From Candidatus Aenigmatarchaeota archaeon (GTDB lineage: Archaea > Aenigmatarchaeota > Aenigmatarchaeia > QMZS01): a DNA stretch of 64,000 nucleotides. The notes under the pieces are model-generated. The model made no database searches. It worked only from the letters and a program-made list of their open reading frames with translations, and was not told the DNA's origin. A program made the translations under genes and the position numbers. This document shows positions 1 to 7,270 of the stretch, in pieces. The stretch is from contig JAFGCN010000009.1 of assembly GCA_016932615.1 (NCBI GenBank), positions 124,001-188,000 on the forward strand, given 5' to 3'. Every line of letters begins with the position of its first letter. Position 1 is the stretch's first letter.

Positions 1-1
1 C

Positions 2-142
2 AATTGCAGGGTAAAACGAGGGATGCTGGACTATGTTTTCGGTGAGGTTATTCCCAATAAGGAAAGGTTCAAAATTGCGCAGGGCTGGGTGGGTGTGGGC
101 AGGAACGAGGCTATAAAAGATCTCCCTGAAAACAGCGCATAA
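2..142 (+). CDS. C-terminal end of an unidentified protein (partial)
   Basis: Only the last 46 codons lie in the window; the frame is open from base 2 to a TAA at 140-142. The tail is basic then acidic, with a Gly/Val-rich GWVGVG stretch near the end. I do not recognise the family from this fragment. The next gene starts one base after the stop, so the two are probably co-transcribed. Confidence 0.6.
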   Translation, partial: NCRVKRGMLDYVFGEVIPNKERFKIAQGWVGVGRNEAIKDLPENSA

Positions 143-143
143 A

Positions 144-314
144 ATGGGTTTTAGAAGTTTTTTGAGAGACCTACTTACTTTGTACTTGGGATACCAGGTA
201 ATAAAAAGTTACCTGTTTGGAGAGTTTTCATTCAGCATTATTCTACTTCTGGTTACAGTAGTCCTAATGGTTTTTACCCTCTGGTTTTTATTTGAAAAGC
301 TGGGTCTTGTCTGA
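144..314 (+). CDS. Small single-span membrane protein (56 aa), hypothetical
   Basis: The frame runs from an ATG one base after the preceding stop to a TGA at 312-314. It has an amphipathic, basic N-terminal part (MGFRSFLRDLLTLYLGYQ) and one strong hydrophobic helix at about residues 30-50 (SIILLLVTVVLMVF). A charged C-terminal tail of a few residues follows. The tight spacing implies translational coupling to the upstream gene. No family is recognisable at this length, and the function is unknown. Confidence 0.55.
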   Translation: MGFRSFLRDLLTLYLGYQVIKSYLFGEFSFSIILLLVTVVLMVFTLWFLFEKLGLV

Positions 315-432
315 GAAGCGGGTCAAAACTGTGATCGCTGCCGTTCTTCCCTCACAAGTTTTCACGGGCATAACCTCTTGAAAGAAGGTTTGTTTTTCTC
401 AGGAATTACGGATCGGCTTAAGCAACTGTAGT

Positions 433-1047
433 TCACTGTGCGGTGATGTGCTGGGTATGTAGGTTCGCTTCCAACGCCGACTGAGGTTTCACCTCTTTTA
501 AATTTTCCACTGTGTTTATATTTAAGAAATCCGCTGGATCGCTGAACGTAATTTTTTTGGTGCAATTACAGCCATCTATTACCGAATGCATACTTTCCTC
601 AAAATTCCGATTCTGGAATATATTTTTCCTATATACAGCACATAATGGCTCAAGACGATTTTCAAATATTGGAACGATACAATCCACACTTTCATCCAAT
701 TCAGATATAATCCTTGAAATGACCCTCTTATTGACTAAGGGCATGTCGCAAGCCACTACGAAAATAAACTTTTCCTCAACAGCGTTAAGTATTCCAGACA
801 AGCCCGCAATTGGCGAAAATATTTCGCAATTGTCCTCAAGTATTTTTATGTGGGGATTATCGATGATTTTTTCCACTTTTAAGTGCTGTTCTTTATTTTT
901 GACAACAACAACTGCCTTAAAAAAACATTCCTCCAGCAAATTTGCAAGTCGATTAATGACATAAGTTCCTCCTATATTTAGCAAAGCCTTATCCTTTCCA
1001 AATCTTTTTGAACGCCCGCCAGCCAAGATTACCCCACAAATCTCCAT
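433..1047 (-). CDS. mobA: Molybdenum cofactor guanylyltransferase MobA
   Basis: MobA transfers GMP from GTP to molybdopterin to make the guanine-dinucleotide form of the Mo/W cofactor used by DMSO-reductase-family enzymes. The protein is 204 aa, the usual MobA size. It opens with the nucleotide-binding loop LAGGRSKRFGKDKA (residues 8-21), where R15, G17 and K20 are signature positions, and carries the metal-binding ACDMPL motif around D101. The gene is divergent from a molybdopterin oxidoreductase with only 22 bp between start codons, so cofactor maturation and the apoenzyme are probably expressed together. A TATA-like TTTTATA lies about 18 nt before the ATG, and no Shine-Dalgarno is seen. 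The last 15 or so residues are polar and look non-essential. MobA is a confident family call; preference for Mo or W cannot be told. Confidence 0.92.
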   Translation of the reverse strand: MEICGVILAGGRSKRFGKDKALLNIGGTYVINRLANLLEECFFKAVVVVKNKEQHLKVEKIIDNPHIKILEDNCEIFSPIAGLSGILNAVEEKFIFVVACDMPLVNKRVISRIISELDESVDCIVPIFENRLEPLCAVYRKNIFQNRNFEESMHSVIDGCNCTKKITFSDPADFLNINTVENLKEVKPQSALEANLHTQHITAQ

Positions 1048-1069
1048 AATTGCTTATCCATATAAAATT
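1048..1069. promoter_or_regulatory. 22-bp divergent promoter region, mobA / molybdopterin enzyme
   Basis: The two start codons face away from each other across 22 bp, in the form CATAAT...ATTATG. The mobA side has a TTTTATA box centred near 1065. The plus-strand gene would have to use the weak CATAATTG region at 1045-1052, which includes mobA's own start codon. Both transcripts would be essentially leaderless. Confidence 0.5.
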
Positions 1070-3148
1070 ATGGGTGTGGGGGATAAGGTCTTTAAAAGTG
1101 CCTGTGGCATGTGCCATGGTGGATGCGGAGTTTTGGTTCATACGAAAGAAGGTAGGGTAATCTCTGTGGAGGGTGATCCAGACTCTCCGTTGAGTCGGGG
1201 AAGCATGTGTTCAAAAGGCAGGGCAAGCATAGAGCATTTGTACAATGAATGTCGTTTAAAATATCCATTGCAGAGAACTGGTAGGAGGGGCGAAGGAATG
1301 TGGGAGAGGGTCTCCTGGAATAATGCGCTAGAAACAATATCTAAAAATCTGAAGGGTATCCGGGACTCATTTGGACCCCATTGCGTTGCTTTTGGCCAAG
1401 GCACTGGCAGGCATCATTATCCTTTTGTTATAGAGTTTGCACATGAGTTTGGAAGCCCAAACTGGACCGAGCCCGGGTTAGCACAATGCTTTTTGCCAAG
1501 ACGGCTTGCAAGTGACTTAACCTATGGCGGTTTTGTCGTTTGTGATTATTATGGGGAGATCTTTCCAAAATGCATTCTGGTCTGGGGGCATAATCCCATA
1601 ATTTCCAATCCCGATGGTGAACTGGGTTTTAGATTTTTACAGGCCTTGGATAGGGGATGTAAGGTGGTGGCAATTGATCCTAGAAAAAGTGAGAGTGCTA
1701 AGACCGCTAACCTGTGGCTGCAGTTAAGGCCAGGAACAGATTGTGCCTTGGCATTGGCAATGATAAATACTATCCTGGAAGAAGGTATGTATGATGAGGC
1801 ATTTGTTAAAAAATGGACGTTTGGCTTTGATAAATTGAAGGAACATGTTGGAGACTTCACTCCGGAATGGGCTGAAGAGATAACCTGGGTGAATGCTGAG
1901 AAAATACGAGCGGCGGCTAGAATGTATGCGACTACAAAACCGGCATGCATCGAATGGGGTGTTGCTATAGAACAGACGCCAAATTCTTTACAGACCTGCC
2001 GGGCAGTTTCCATTTTGCGGGCCATAACAGGCAATCTTGATGTGCCGGGTGGAGATATATTTAGTGAGGTGGAGTTGCAAGGATTCCCCTTTTTCTGGGA
2101 TTCTAGAAAGTACCTGGTGGAAAGACCCTTGGGGGGATATAAGCTATTGGGGGCGGCACATTTCCCCACCATGTTGACTGCTATTAAGTCAGGCAATCCT
2201 TATCCGATCAAGGCTTTTTTGGTGTTTGGAAATAATACTCTTGCAACCTATGCAAACTCGAAAGAAGTATATAATGCTTTAATGGGCTTGGATTTTCTAG
2301 TAGTAGCCGACCTCTATATGACACCTACTGCTGAGCTTGCAGATATTGTTTTGCCGGCGGCTACCTGGTTGGAGGTAGATCATGTTTTAGGGGTTCCTTT
2401 TGGGTCTGCTAAGGCGATATTGGCTCAACAGAAAATTGTGGAAATGCATGAGTGTAGGCAGGATGAACAAATTTTAATCGACTTGGCTAAGCTTTTGGGA
2501 TTGCCATTAGGAAGACTGAGCCTGGAAACAATACATGATCACGTGCTTTCGCCGTTTTGTATGAATTTCAAAAGGTTGAAGGAATTGGGTCACTTATCGT
2601 TCACAAGCAAGTATCGGAAATATGAACCCTCCGGGTTTAATACCCCTTCAGGCAAGGTTGAGTTGTATTCCTCTCAACTGAAGAGGGAGGGGTTCAGTCC
2701 TCTTCCAAATTATGTAGAGCCACCCGAAAGTCCCATTTCCCGCCCCGACTTGATGAAAGAATATCCCCTTATTCTGACAACAGGTGGCCGAATTTTGGAA
2801 TTTTTTCATTCAGAAGGAAGACAGATTCCTTCTTTGAGAAAACATCATCCAGATCCCGTAGCACAGGTTAATCCGGAAACTGCGAAAAAATATGGTGTGG
2901 TCGATGGAAGCTGGATATTTATCGAAACTTTAAGAGGAAGAATAAAACAACGGGCCAGATTGACCGAAGATATCTGTCCGGAGGTTGTGCATGTGGAGCA
3001 TGGGTGGTGGTTTCCTGAAGAAAAAACCCCCTCTCATGGCATATGGAGGTCAAACGCAAATGTTCTCACCAATAATAATCCGCCCTACGACCCTGCAATT
3101 GGGACCTATCAATTGAGAGGTTTGCTTTGTAGGATTTATGCAGTATAG
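1070..3148 (+). CDS. Stand-alone molybdopterin/tungstopterin oxidoreductase, acetylene-hydratase-like
   Basis: This is a DMSO-reductase (MopB) family catalytic subunit of 692 aa. Cysteines 12, 15, 19 and 47 form the N-terminal 4Fe-4S site. C140, in the run GLAQCFLPRR, sits where the Mo/W-ligating Cys is expected. Further MopB landmarks are WGHNP near 174, DPRKS near 203, GGDIF near 331 and a C-terminal cofactor-binding domain from about 560 (TTGGRILEFFHSEGR). Spacing and length resemble the Pelobacter tungsten acetylene hydratase branch, which acts without a ferredoxin-like beta subunit or membrane anchor, and none is encoded nearby here. However, the residue after the second cluster Cys is His16, whereas acetylene hydratase has a catalytic Asp there. 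The reaction is therefore unknown. The lack of a Tat or Sec signal suggests a cytoplasmic enzyme. mobA is adjacent and divergent. Confidence 0.85.
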   Translation: MGVGDKVFKSACGMCHGGCGVLVHTKEGRVISVEGDPDSPLSRGSMCSKGRASIEHLYNECRLKYPLQRTGRRGEGMWERVSWNNALETISKNLKGIRDSFGPHCVAFGQGTGRHHYPFVIEFAHEFGSPNWTEPGLAQCFLPRRLASDLTYGGFVVCDYYGEIFPKCILVWGHNPIISNPDGELGFRFLQALDRGCKVVAIDPRKSESAKTANLWLQLRPGTDCALALAMINTILEEGMYDEAFVKKWTFGFDKLKEHVGDFTPEWAEEITWVNAEKIRAAARMYATTKPACIEWGVAIEQTPNSLQTCRAVSILRAITGNLDVPGGDIFSEVELQGFPFFWDSRKYLVERPLGGYKLLGAAHFPTMLTAIKSGNPYPIKAFLVFGNNTLATYANSKEVYNALMGLDFLVVADLYMTPTAELADIVLPAATWLEVDHVLGVPFGSAKAILAQQKIVEMHECRQDEQILIDLAKLLGLPLGRLSLETIHDHVLSPFCMNFKRLKELGHLSFTSKYRKYEPSGFNTPSGKVELYSSQLKREGFSPLPNYVEPPESPISRPDLMKEYPLILTTGGRILEFFHSEGRQIPSLRKHHPDPVAQVNPETAKKYGVVDGSWIFIETLRGRIKQRARLTEDICPEVVHVEHGWWFPEEKTPSHGIWRSNANVLTNNNPPYDPAIGTYQLRGLLCRIYAV

Positions 3149-3232
3149 GCAATTCCAAATCATCTGGGATAAGGGCAGTTTCCATCTCACCCCATATTTT
3201 TAAAAATCCCCCCCCAAACTTGAACGTTTTTC
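3149..3232. terminator. Convergent intergenic region with possible terminators
   Basis: The stops of the molybdopterin enzyme and the U32 gene face each other across 84 bp. The segment contains CATATTTTTAAAAAT, a run of eight C, and a CGTTTTTCTT tract. The T/A-rich tracts could end transcription from both sides; no strong hairpin is visible. Confidence 0.3.
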
Positions 3233-4147
3233 TTAAAGTTGGAAGTTTGTTCTGGATTGCAGGTCTTGAGTGGTAATTTCGAAAAGCAATTCTGGTGGTT
3301 CAAACACGATTCTGTCGAAAATGGAGATATTTTCTGGCAGCTTGTTGTTGCAGTAAAATTGCGTGTTTCCTTTTAGGAATAATTTAACATTGTTGATAGA
3401 ATAGCTGTATAGGGAGGTCAAGCACTCTCTATTGCATGGATTTTTACCCTTGACGAAGGGTTTTTTAAAGTAGTAGGCGGGGGACTTGCAAAATCTCGTT
3501 GTCGCAACCGGTACGAAGGGGTAGTAGAGTGACTTTTTTATGTTGAAGTCAGATTCAATACCCTGATAGACATTGTCCAATTCGATTCTTGAAATTTTAT
3601 TGCAGAGTATAAAATTTTTTAGTGTCTCACTTGCATCAATTCCAGATTGCTTAAGAATGGCGGTTGAGTAAGTGTCCAGATTGAAGAACTTTTCATCAAG
3701 AATTGCTTCTATCAAACTGGGGTCCTTTTTCTGCTTAGTCAGTAAGCGACCAATTGATAGCTTAAAGTCGTATTTTTGCCTCAGGTAGTGGAATACCCCC
3801 CAATCATTAAATATGATCTCGGCATTTTTTGGCTTAATCTGCTGCCAGAGCTCAAAAATTTCCTTGAGCTTATCCAAGGCCCGGTCTGTGACGTATGGCG
3901 TAAGCAGAGACATGCTCAGTGCATTCTTATTGCAGAATCCAACGGCTTTTTTAATTTCGGCTATGTCAGGTATCATTCTTTCACAAAATTCAGACCCGAA
4001 GTATATTCTTGAAAAAAGAACCTTGCCTGTCTGATCGAGTTTCTGAAGATATCGGTTTATTTTTTTGGATTCATTCAACTTAAGGATATATTTGCCGGCG
4101 ACTCTGCTAAAGCATTCTGTATTACCCACATATAGCGCATATTCCAT
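3233..4147 (-). CDS. U32 family protein, UbiV-like
   Basis: This is a U32 TIM-barrel protein with the four-cysteine arrangement of UbiV. Numbered from the longer start at 4189, these are a Cys in GSEFCERM (C69) and a C-terminal set C234, C252 and C256 in RFCKSP and CNREC. The last pair has the 4-residue spacing of E. coli UbiV. UbiU and UbiV are known to form a 4Fe-4S heterodimer that hydroxylates quinone precursors without O2. The partner here is the overlapping upstream gene. I place the start at the ATG one base after the partner's stop (304 aa), with a GGAAAG just upstream. An in-frame ATG at 4189 would add 14 residues and overlap the partner by 41 nt. No other quinone-biosynthesis gene is visible, so the substrate is open. 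Confidence 0.75.
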   Translation of the reverse strand: MEYALYVGNTECFSRVAGKYILKLNESKKINRYLQKLDQTGKVLFSRIYFGSEFCERMIPDIAEIKKAVGFCNKNALSMSLLTPYVTDRALDKLKEIFELWQQIKPKNAEIIFNDWGVFHYLRQKYDFKLSIGRLLTKQKKDPSLIEAILDEKFFNLDTYSTAILKQSGIDASETLKNFILCNKISRIELDNVYQGIESDFNIKKSLYYPFVPVATTRFCKSPAYYFKKPFVKGKNPCNRECLTSLYSYSINNVKLFLKGNTQFYCNNKLPENISIFDRIVFEPPELLFEITTQDLQSRTNFQL

Positions 4148-4148
4148 G

Positions 4149-5162
4149 CTATACTCTTTCCTTTTGAAAATAACAATATCTTTTTCCATATCTTTGGCAT
4201 ATTATTCCGCTCTTAAGCAGGGACATTAGCTGGAAGAGTGACCTGTCATCAAGTTGGTGGGGGACATTTTTCCGTGCCAATTCGAATCCCTGCTCAATGA
4301 GCGAATCTATACTTGATGAGACCGTCTTTACGAAAGTCTCTTTTGAGCTTATTTTTTTTGACAATCTCATTAGTTCTTTAACGAGGTATAAGGAGACATA
4401 GGATGCCTCTGTAGGATATTCTCGACCAGTAATCTTCAGGGAGTCAATTCCAATTTGCTGGTAGTCGTATAGGTTACAAAGTCTGCAGGTTGAAAGGTAT
4501 TCTGGAGGTATTTCTTCTTTAGCATTTATCCTGTAAAGATACTCCTTATGGCATAATGTAGGCAGTAGCGGATTGATGCCGTGTATCGAATGACAGGTAC
4601 CTTCTATATTTGGGCAATTAATGAAATAGTCTATGAAGGCCTCAATTTCAATTTGGGGATTGTTATTTCTAATAGATTGCACTTCTTCCAAGTATATGCC
4701 TCTGGGAAGAATGATTCTTGTAGCACCAAGATCCCGATAGAACTTTACGGTTTCAGAATTAAATACTGCAGAAAGCATACTTATATGGATGGGCAAGTCT
4801 GGGTGGTTCTTCCTCAATTCCAAAATTAGATTCAGATCCGTGACAATTAAGCCATCCAGCTCAAGTCTGGATATTTCATTTAGTTCCTTTAGGACATATC
4901 TGAATTGAAGTCTAGTGTAGTTTTCATTTAAGGTCAGGAATATTTTTTTGTTAAGTGAATGGGCAATCTTCAAAGCAAGCTTCAGTTCACCAATGCTTCT
5001 AAAGTTGCATCTAAAACTTGCATCATCCATGCATCTGCGGTTCGTATTGAGTAACAGGGTGGATTGATTTTGTTTTTTTACGCCACAATAAAATTCATCT
5101 GCCCCAATATGCGACAAAGGCTCTATCATATCCAGGTCTCTGAGGGGCACCAACACTTTCAT
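4149..5162 (-). CDS. U32 family protein, UbiU-like
   Basis: This 337-aa U32 protein contains the family's TIM-barrel hallmarks: DEFYCGV near the N-terminus, a barrel strand ending in ATRIILPRG (148-155), and GIDSLKITGR near 238-247. Cysteines C183 and C190 are seven apart, exactly as C169 and C176 in E. coli UbiU. They are followed by C204 and a CRLC pair (C226/C229), enough for one 4Fe-4S cluster. The UbiV-like gene follows within one base or overlapping, the order and pairing expected of a UbiU-UbiV heterodimer. A TTAAATA box on the minus strand (plus 5196-5202) lies about 37 nt before the ATG and could start a separate transcript. The alternative is a U32 RNA-modification (TrhP/RlhA-type) protein, but the tight pairing argues for the hydroxylase type. 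Confidence 0.75.
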   Translation of the reverse strand: MKVLVPLRDLDMIEPLSHIGADEFYCGVKKQNQSTLLLNTNRRCMDDASFRCNFRSIGELKLALKIAHSLNKKIFLTLNENYTRLQFRYVLKELNEISRLELDGLIVTDLNLILELRKNHPDLPIHISMLSAVFNSETVKFYRDLGATRIILPRGIYLEEVQSIRNNNPQIEIEAFIDYFINCPNIEGTCHSIHGINPLLPTLCHKEYLYRINAKEEIPPEYLSTCRLCNLYDYQQIGIDSLKITGREYPTEASYVSLYLVKELMRLSKKISSKETFVKTVSSSIDSLIEQGFELARKNVPHQLDDRSLFQLMSLLKSGIICQRYGKRYCYFQKERV

Positions 5163-5223
5163 AATATGCTGATTAATTACATTAGGGTATGTTGGTATTT
5201 AACCTTTCTGTGCTTTGGCAATT

Positions 5224-6240
5224 TTAGCCATTGCCTATGTGGCTCAGGTTTTCAATTGATTTTTTTGCGATATCCCGGCAATAATGGCACACAAAGCAAT
5301 TTTTATTGCAGCTGGTGACTTTTTTAAAAAAAGCTTCGTCAAAGTGGGAGCTGCTAATGTACCAATTGAATCGCCTATTGAACATCGGTATCGCACTTTC
5401 CAAGAGGTCAAGTATGTTCCCGGCATATTCTTCATGGAGATAGTCCATGACTCTCTGCAGAATCCATTTGCTTTCCATAGTCCTGCCAACGATTTTAATG
5501 TCGCGGGTTATTTTTCCGTATTTGGCAAGCCACTGGGGTAGTATCCAGTCAGAAGTTATGATTAGCTCTGGATAGAATTTTCGTAATCCTATGCACGACT
5601 CAGCGCACGGGTCAATCGAGATATTGCCTTCTTTAGAGGCATGCGAAGTAAAATTATTATGGAATTGCCTGAGTGGGCATTTCCAGATGCATCCTTCGTT
5701 TGCCATAATCCGGAGTCCTATTCCAAGTTTCTTAATTTCTTCCAGTGTCCTAAAGTCTCGATTTAACCCATTTAGTGTCAGGGTATCTGCCCCAATTTTT
5801 TTGAAGAAGCGAGCTTTTTCAAAAGAGTCAATGTCTGAAAATGCAGAAGCTGCAATACTTAAGCCGGGCAACTCTTTTTTGATTGTCTGAATATACGCCG
5901 GATTTGCAACAATCACTCCATCCAGACCATGCCCTTCATGCAGGGTTTTCAGGAACTTTAAGGTCTTGCTTACGTGCTCTATGGAATATTCCATTCTGCC
6001 TTCGCAGGTCGAATTAATCGCTAAATCCACTTTTAGTTCTTTTTTGTGGCAAAACCGAATGACCTTCATCAGCTCTCTAAGTGAAATTTCGCTGACCGTT
6101 CTGCCAGAACTGTAAATTTCCCTTGGCCCGGAGAGATATATTCCTTCGATTCGGTTGCCGTTAATGTTTTGAAGCCCAACAAGTTTCTTCAGAAGTGTGG
6201 GGTCGTTATTGTACGGAACCGAAAATCTGAAATCAGGCAT
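5224..6240 (-). CDS. Third U32-like iron-sulfur protein
   Basis: This 338-aa TIM-barrel protein is related to the U32/COG0826 group but distinct from its two neighbours. Visible landmarks are INSTCEGR near 77-84, NEGCIWKCPLRQFH in the middle, CAESC shortly after it, and a C-terminal cysteine cluster CNKNCFVCHYC. This is more cysteine-rich than UbiU or UbiV, so one or two Fe-S clusters are plausible. I chose the ATG at 6240 because the sequence from here fits the barrel's first strand; the open frame continues upstream but only over the divergent radical SAM gene. It is 22 bp from that gene's ATG and 61 bp upstream of the UbiU-like gene, so it probably leads the U32 operon. The reaction is unknown. 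Confidence 0.65.
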   Translation of the reverse strand: MPDFRFSVPYNNDPTLLKKLVGLQNINGNRIEGIYLSGPREIYSSGRTVSEISLRELMKVIRFCHKKELKVDLAINSTCEGRMEYSIEHVSKTLKFLKTLHEGHGLDGVIVANPAYIQTIKKELPGLSIAASAFSDIDSFEKARFFKKIGADTLTLNGLNRDFRTLEEIKKLGIGLRIMANEGCIWKCPLRQFHNNFTSHASKEGNISIDPCAESCIGLRKFYPELIITSDWILPQWLAKYGKITRDIKIVGRTMESKWILQRVMDYLHEEYAGNILDLLESAIPMFNRRFNWYISSSHFDEAFFKKVTSCNKNCFVCHYCRDIAKKSIENLSHIGNG

Positions 6241-6262
6241 AATAACTAATTCTAATTGGATT
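6241..6262. promoter_or_regulatory. 22-bp divergent promoter region, U32 operon / radical SAM
   Basis: It has the same layout as the mobA spacer: CATAAT at one end and ATTATG at the other, with 22 bp between start codons. The plus gene has ATAATAA centred about 21 nt before its ATG. The minus gene has CATAAT at the matching distance, overlapping the plus gene's start codon. Confidence 0.5.
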
Positions 6263-7252
6263 ATGATTAGTAGATATGATCTCCAGGTAGGGTATTCTTG
6301 CAACAACAATTGTGTCCATTGCTTTAACCGGGATCGGGTAGAGTCTCTTAACCGAGGCAGTTGCCCTTTAGATAAGACCTTCAAAGAAATAAGTGAGATA
6401 TTTGCTGAAGGTAGGCGACTTGGCATGGAAGAAATAGTGCTTACTGGAGGCGAACCTACGATAAGGCCGGATTTTTTCAAGTTGCTTGAACTTGCAGCAT
6501 TCACATTCAAGAAAGTTAGATTGCAGACAAATGCTCGGATTTTTTCCTCGCAAGATTTTGCAAGGAAAACTTTGGAAATTTCCCCCGGATTGCATTTTTT
6601 AATACCCTTCCACCACACAAATAGTGGTTGCTTTGATTCAATTACCCGGGTAAGGGGTTCTCACTCTCAAACACTACAAGGCATAAAGAATTTGCTTACT
6701 TTTGGTGCGAAAGATGTTTGCCTGAAAAGAGTGCTTCTGAAGCAAAATTATGCGGATTCGGAGAACTTCGTCAGATTGGCAAAGGATTTGGGGGCAAACC
6801 GCCTGGATTTTACTTTTGTTGAAGGTGGCGGCAACGCGAGAATCAACTGGTTTAAGCTTGCACCCCGTTATTTTGAAATTGAATCGTATATTAAGAGAGC
6901 CCTCGAACTGGCAAACCGCCTGGGGATTCCAGTTTCCTGCTACGATATCCCATTTTGTTTTTTGCAGGGCTATGAGCGCCACGTTTCTGAGACTTATAAC
7001 TATGTCATGCCCTATCTGAGGCACGAATTTCCCAAGAGAATAGCTGGTGAGAAAGAGGATATCATTACAGCCCTGGTTCTTGCGAGAAGGAAGAAGGCGG
7101 AGCAGTGCAAAGGATGCAGATTTTTCAAGGTTTGTGTGGGTGTTTGGAAAGAATATCTTGACTCTTATGGAGCTTCTGAATTTAAGCCAGTTTTGGGGGA
7201 ACCGGTAGATTCTTTGAAGAGACTTAATGCTGCGGTCGGCGCATTTAATTGA
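6263..7252 (+). CDS. Radical SAM enzyme with SPASM-like C-terminal cysteines (1)
   Basis: This 329-aa radical SAM protein has the S-adenosylmethionine cluster motif in GYSCNNNCVHC at residues 10-20 and a normal LTGGEPTIRPDF motif. A C-terminal CKGCRFFKVCVGVWKEYL block can bind an auxiliary Fe-S cluster, as in SPASM/twitch peptide-modifying enzymes. It is clearly paralogous to the enzyme at 8757-9680, down to the GVWKEYL ending. The ATG at 6263 is used because it gives the same distance to the cysteine motif as in the paralogue and has a TATA-like ATAATAA 21 nt upstream; a GTG at 6197 would overlap the divergent U32 gene. The beta-propeller gene follows after 18 nt. It probably modifies a peptide, but this is inferred from the family. 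Confidence 0.85.
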   Translation: MISRYDLQVGYSCNNNCVHCFNRDRVESLNRGSCPLDKTFKEISEIFAEGRRLGMEEIVLTGGEPTIRPDFFKLLELAAFTFKKVRLQTNARIFSSQDFARKTLEISPGLHFLIPFHHTNSGCFDSITRVRGSHSQTLQGIKNLLTFGAKDVCLKRVLLKQNYADSENFVRLAKDLGANRLDFTFVEGGGNARINWFKLAPRYFEIESYIKRALELANRLGIPVSCYDIPFCFLQGYERHVSETYNYVMPYLRHEFPKRIAGEKEDIITALVLARRKKAEQCKGCRFFKVCVGVWKEYLDSYGASEFKPVLGEPVDSLKRLNAAVGAFN

Positions 7253-7270
7253 TCTAATGCATACTTCTAT

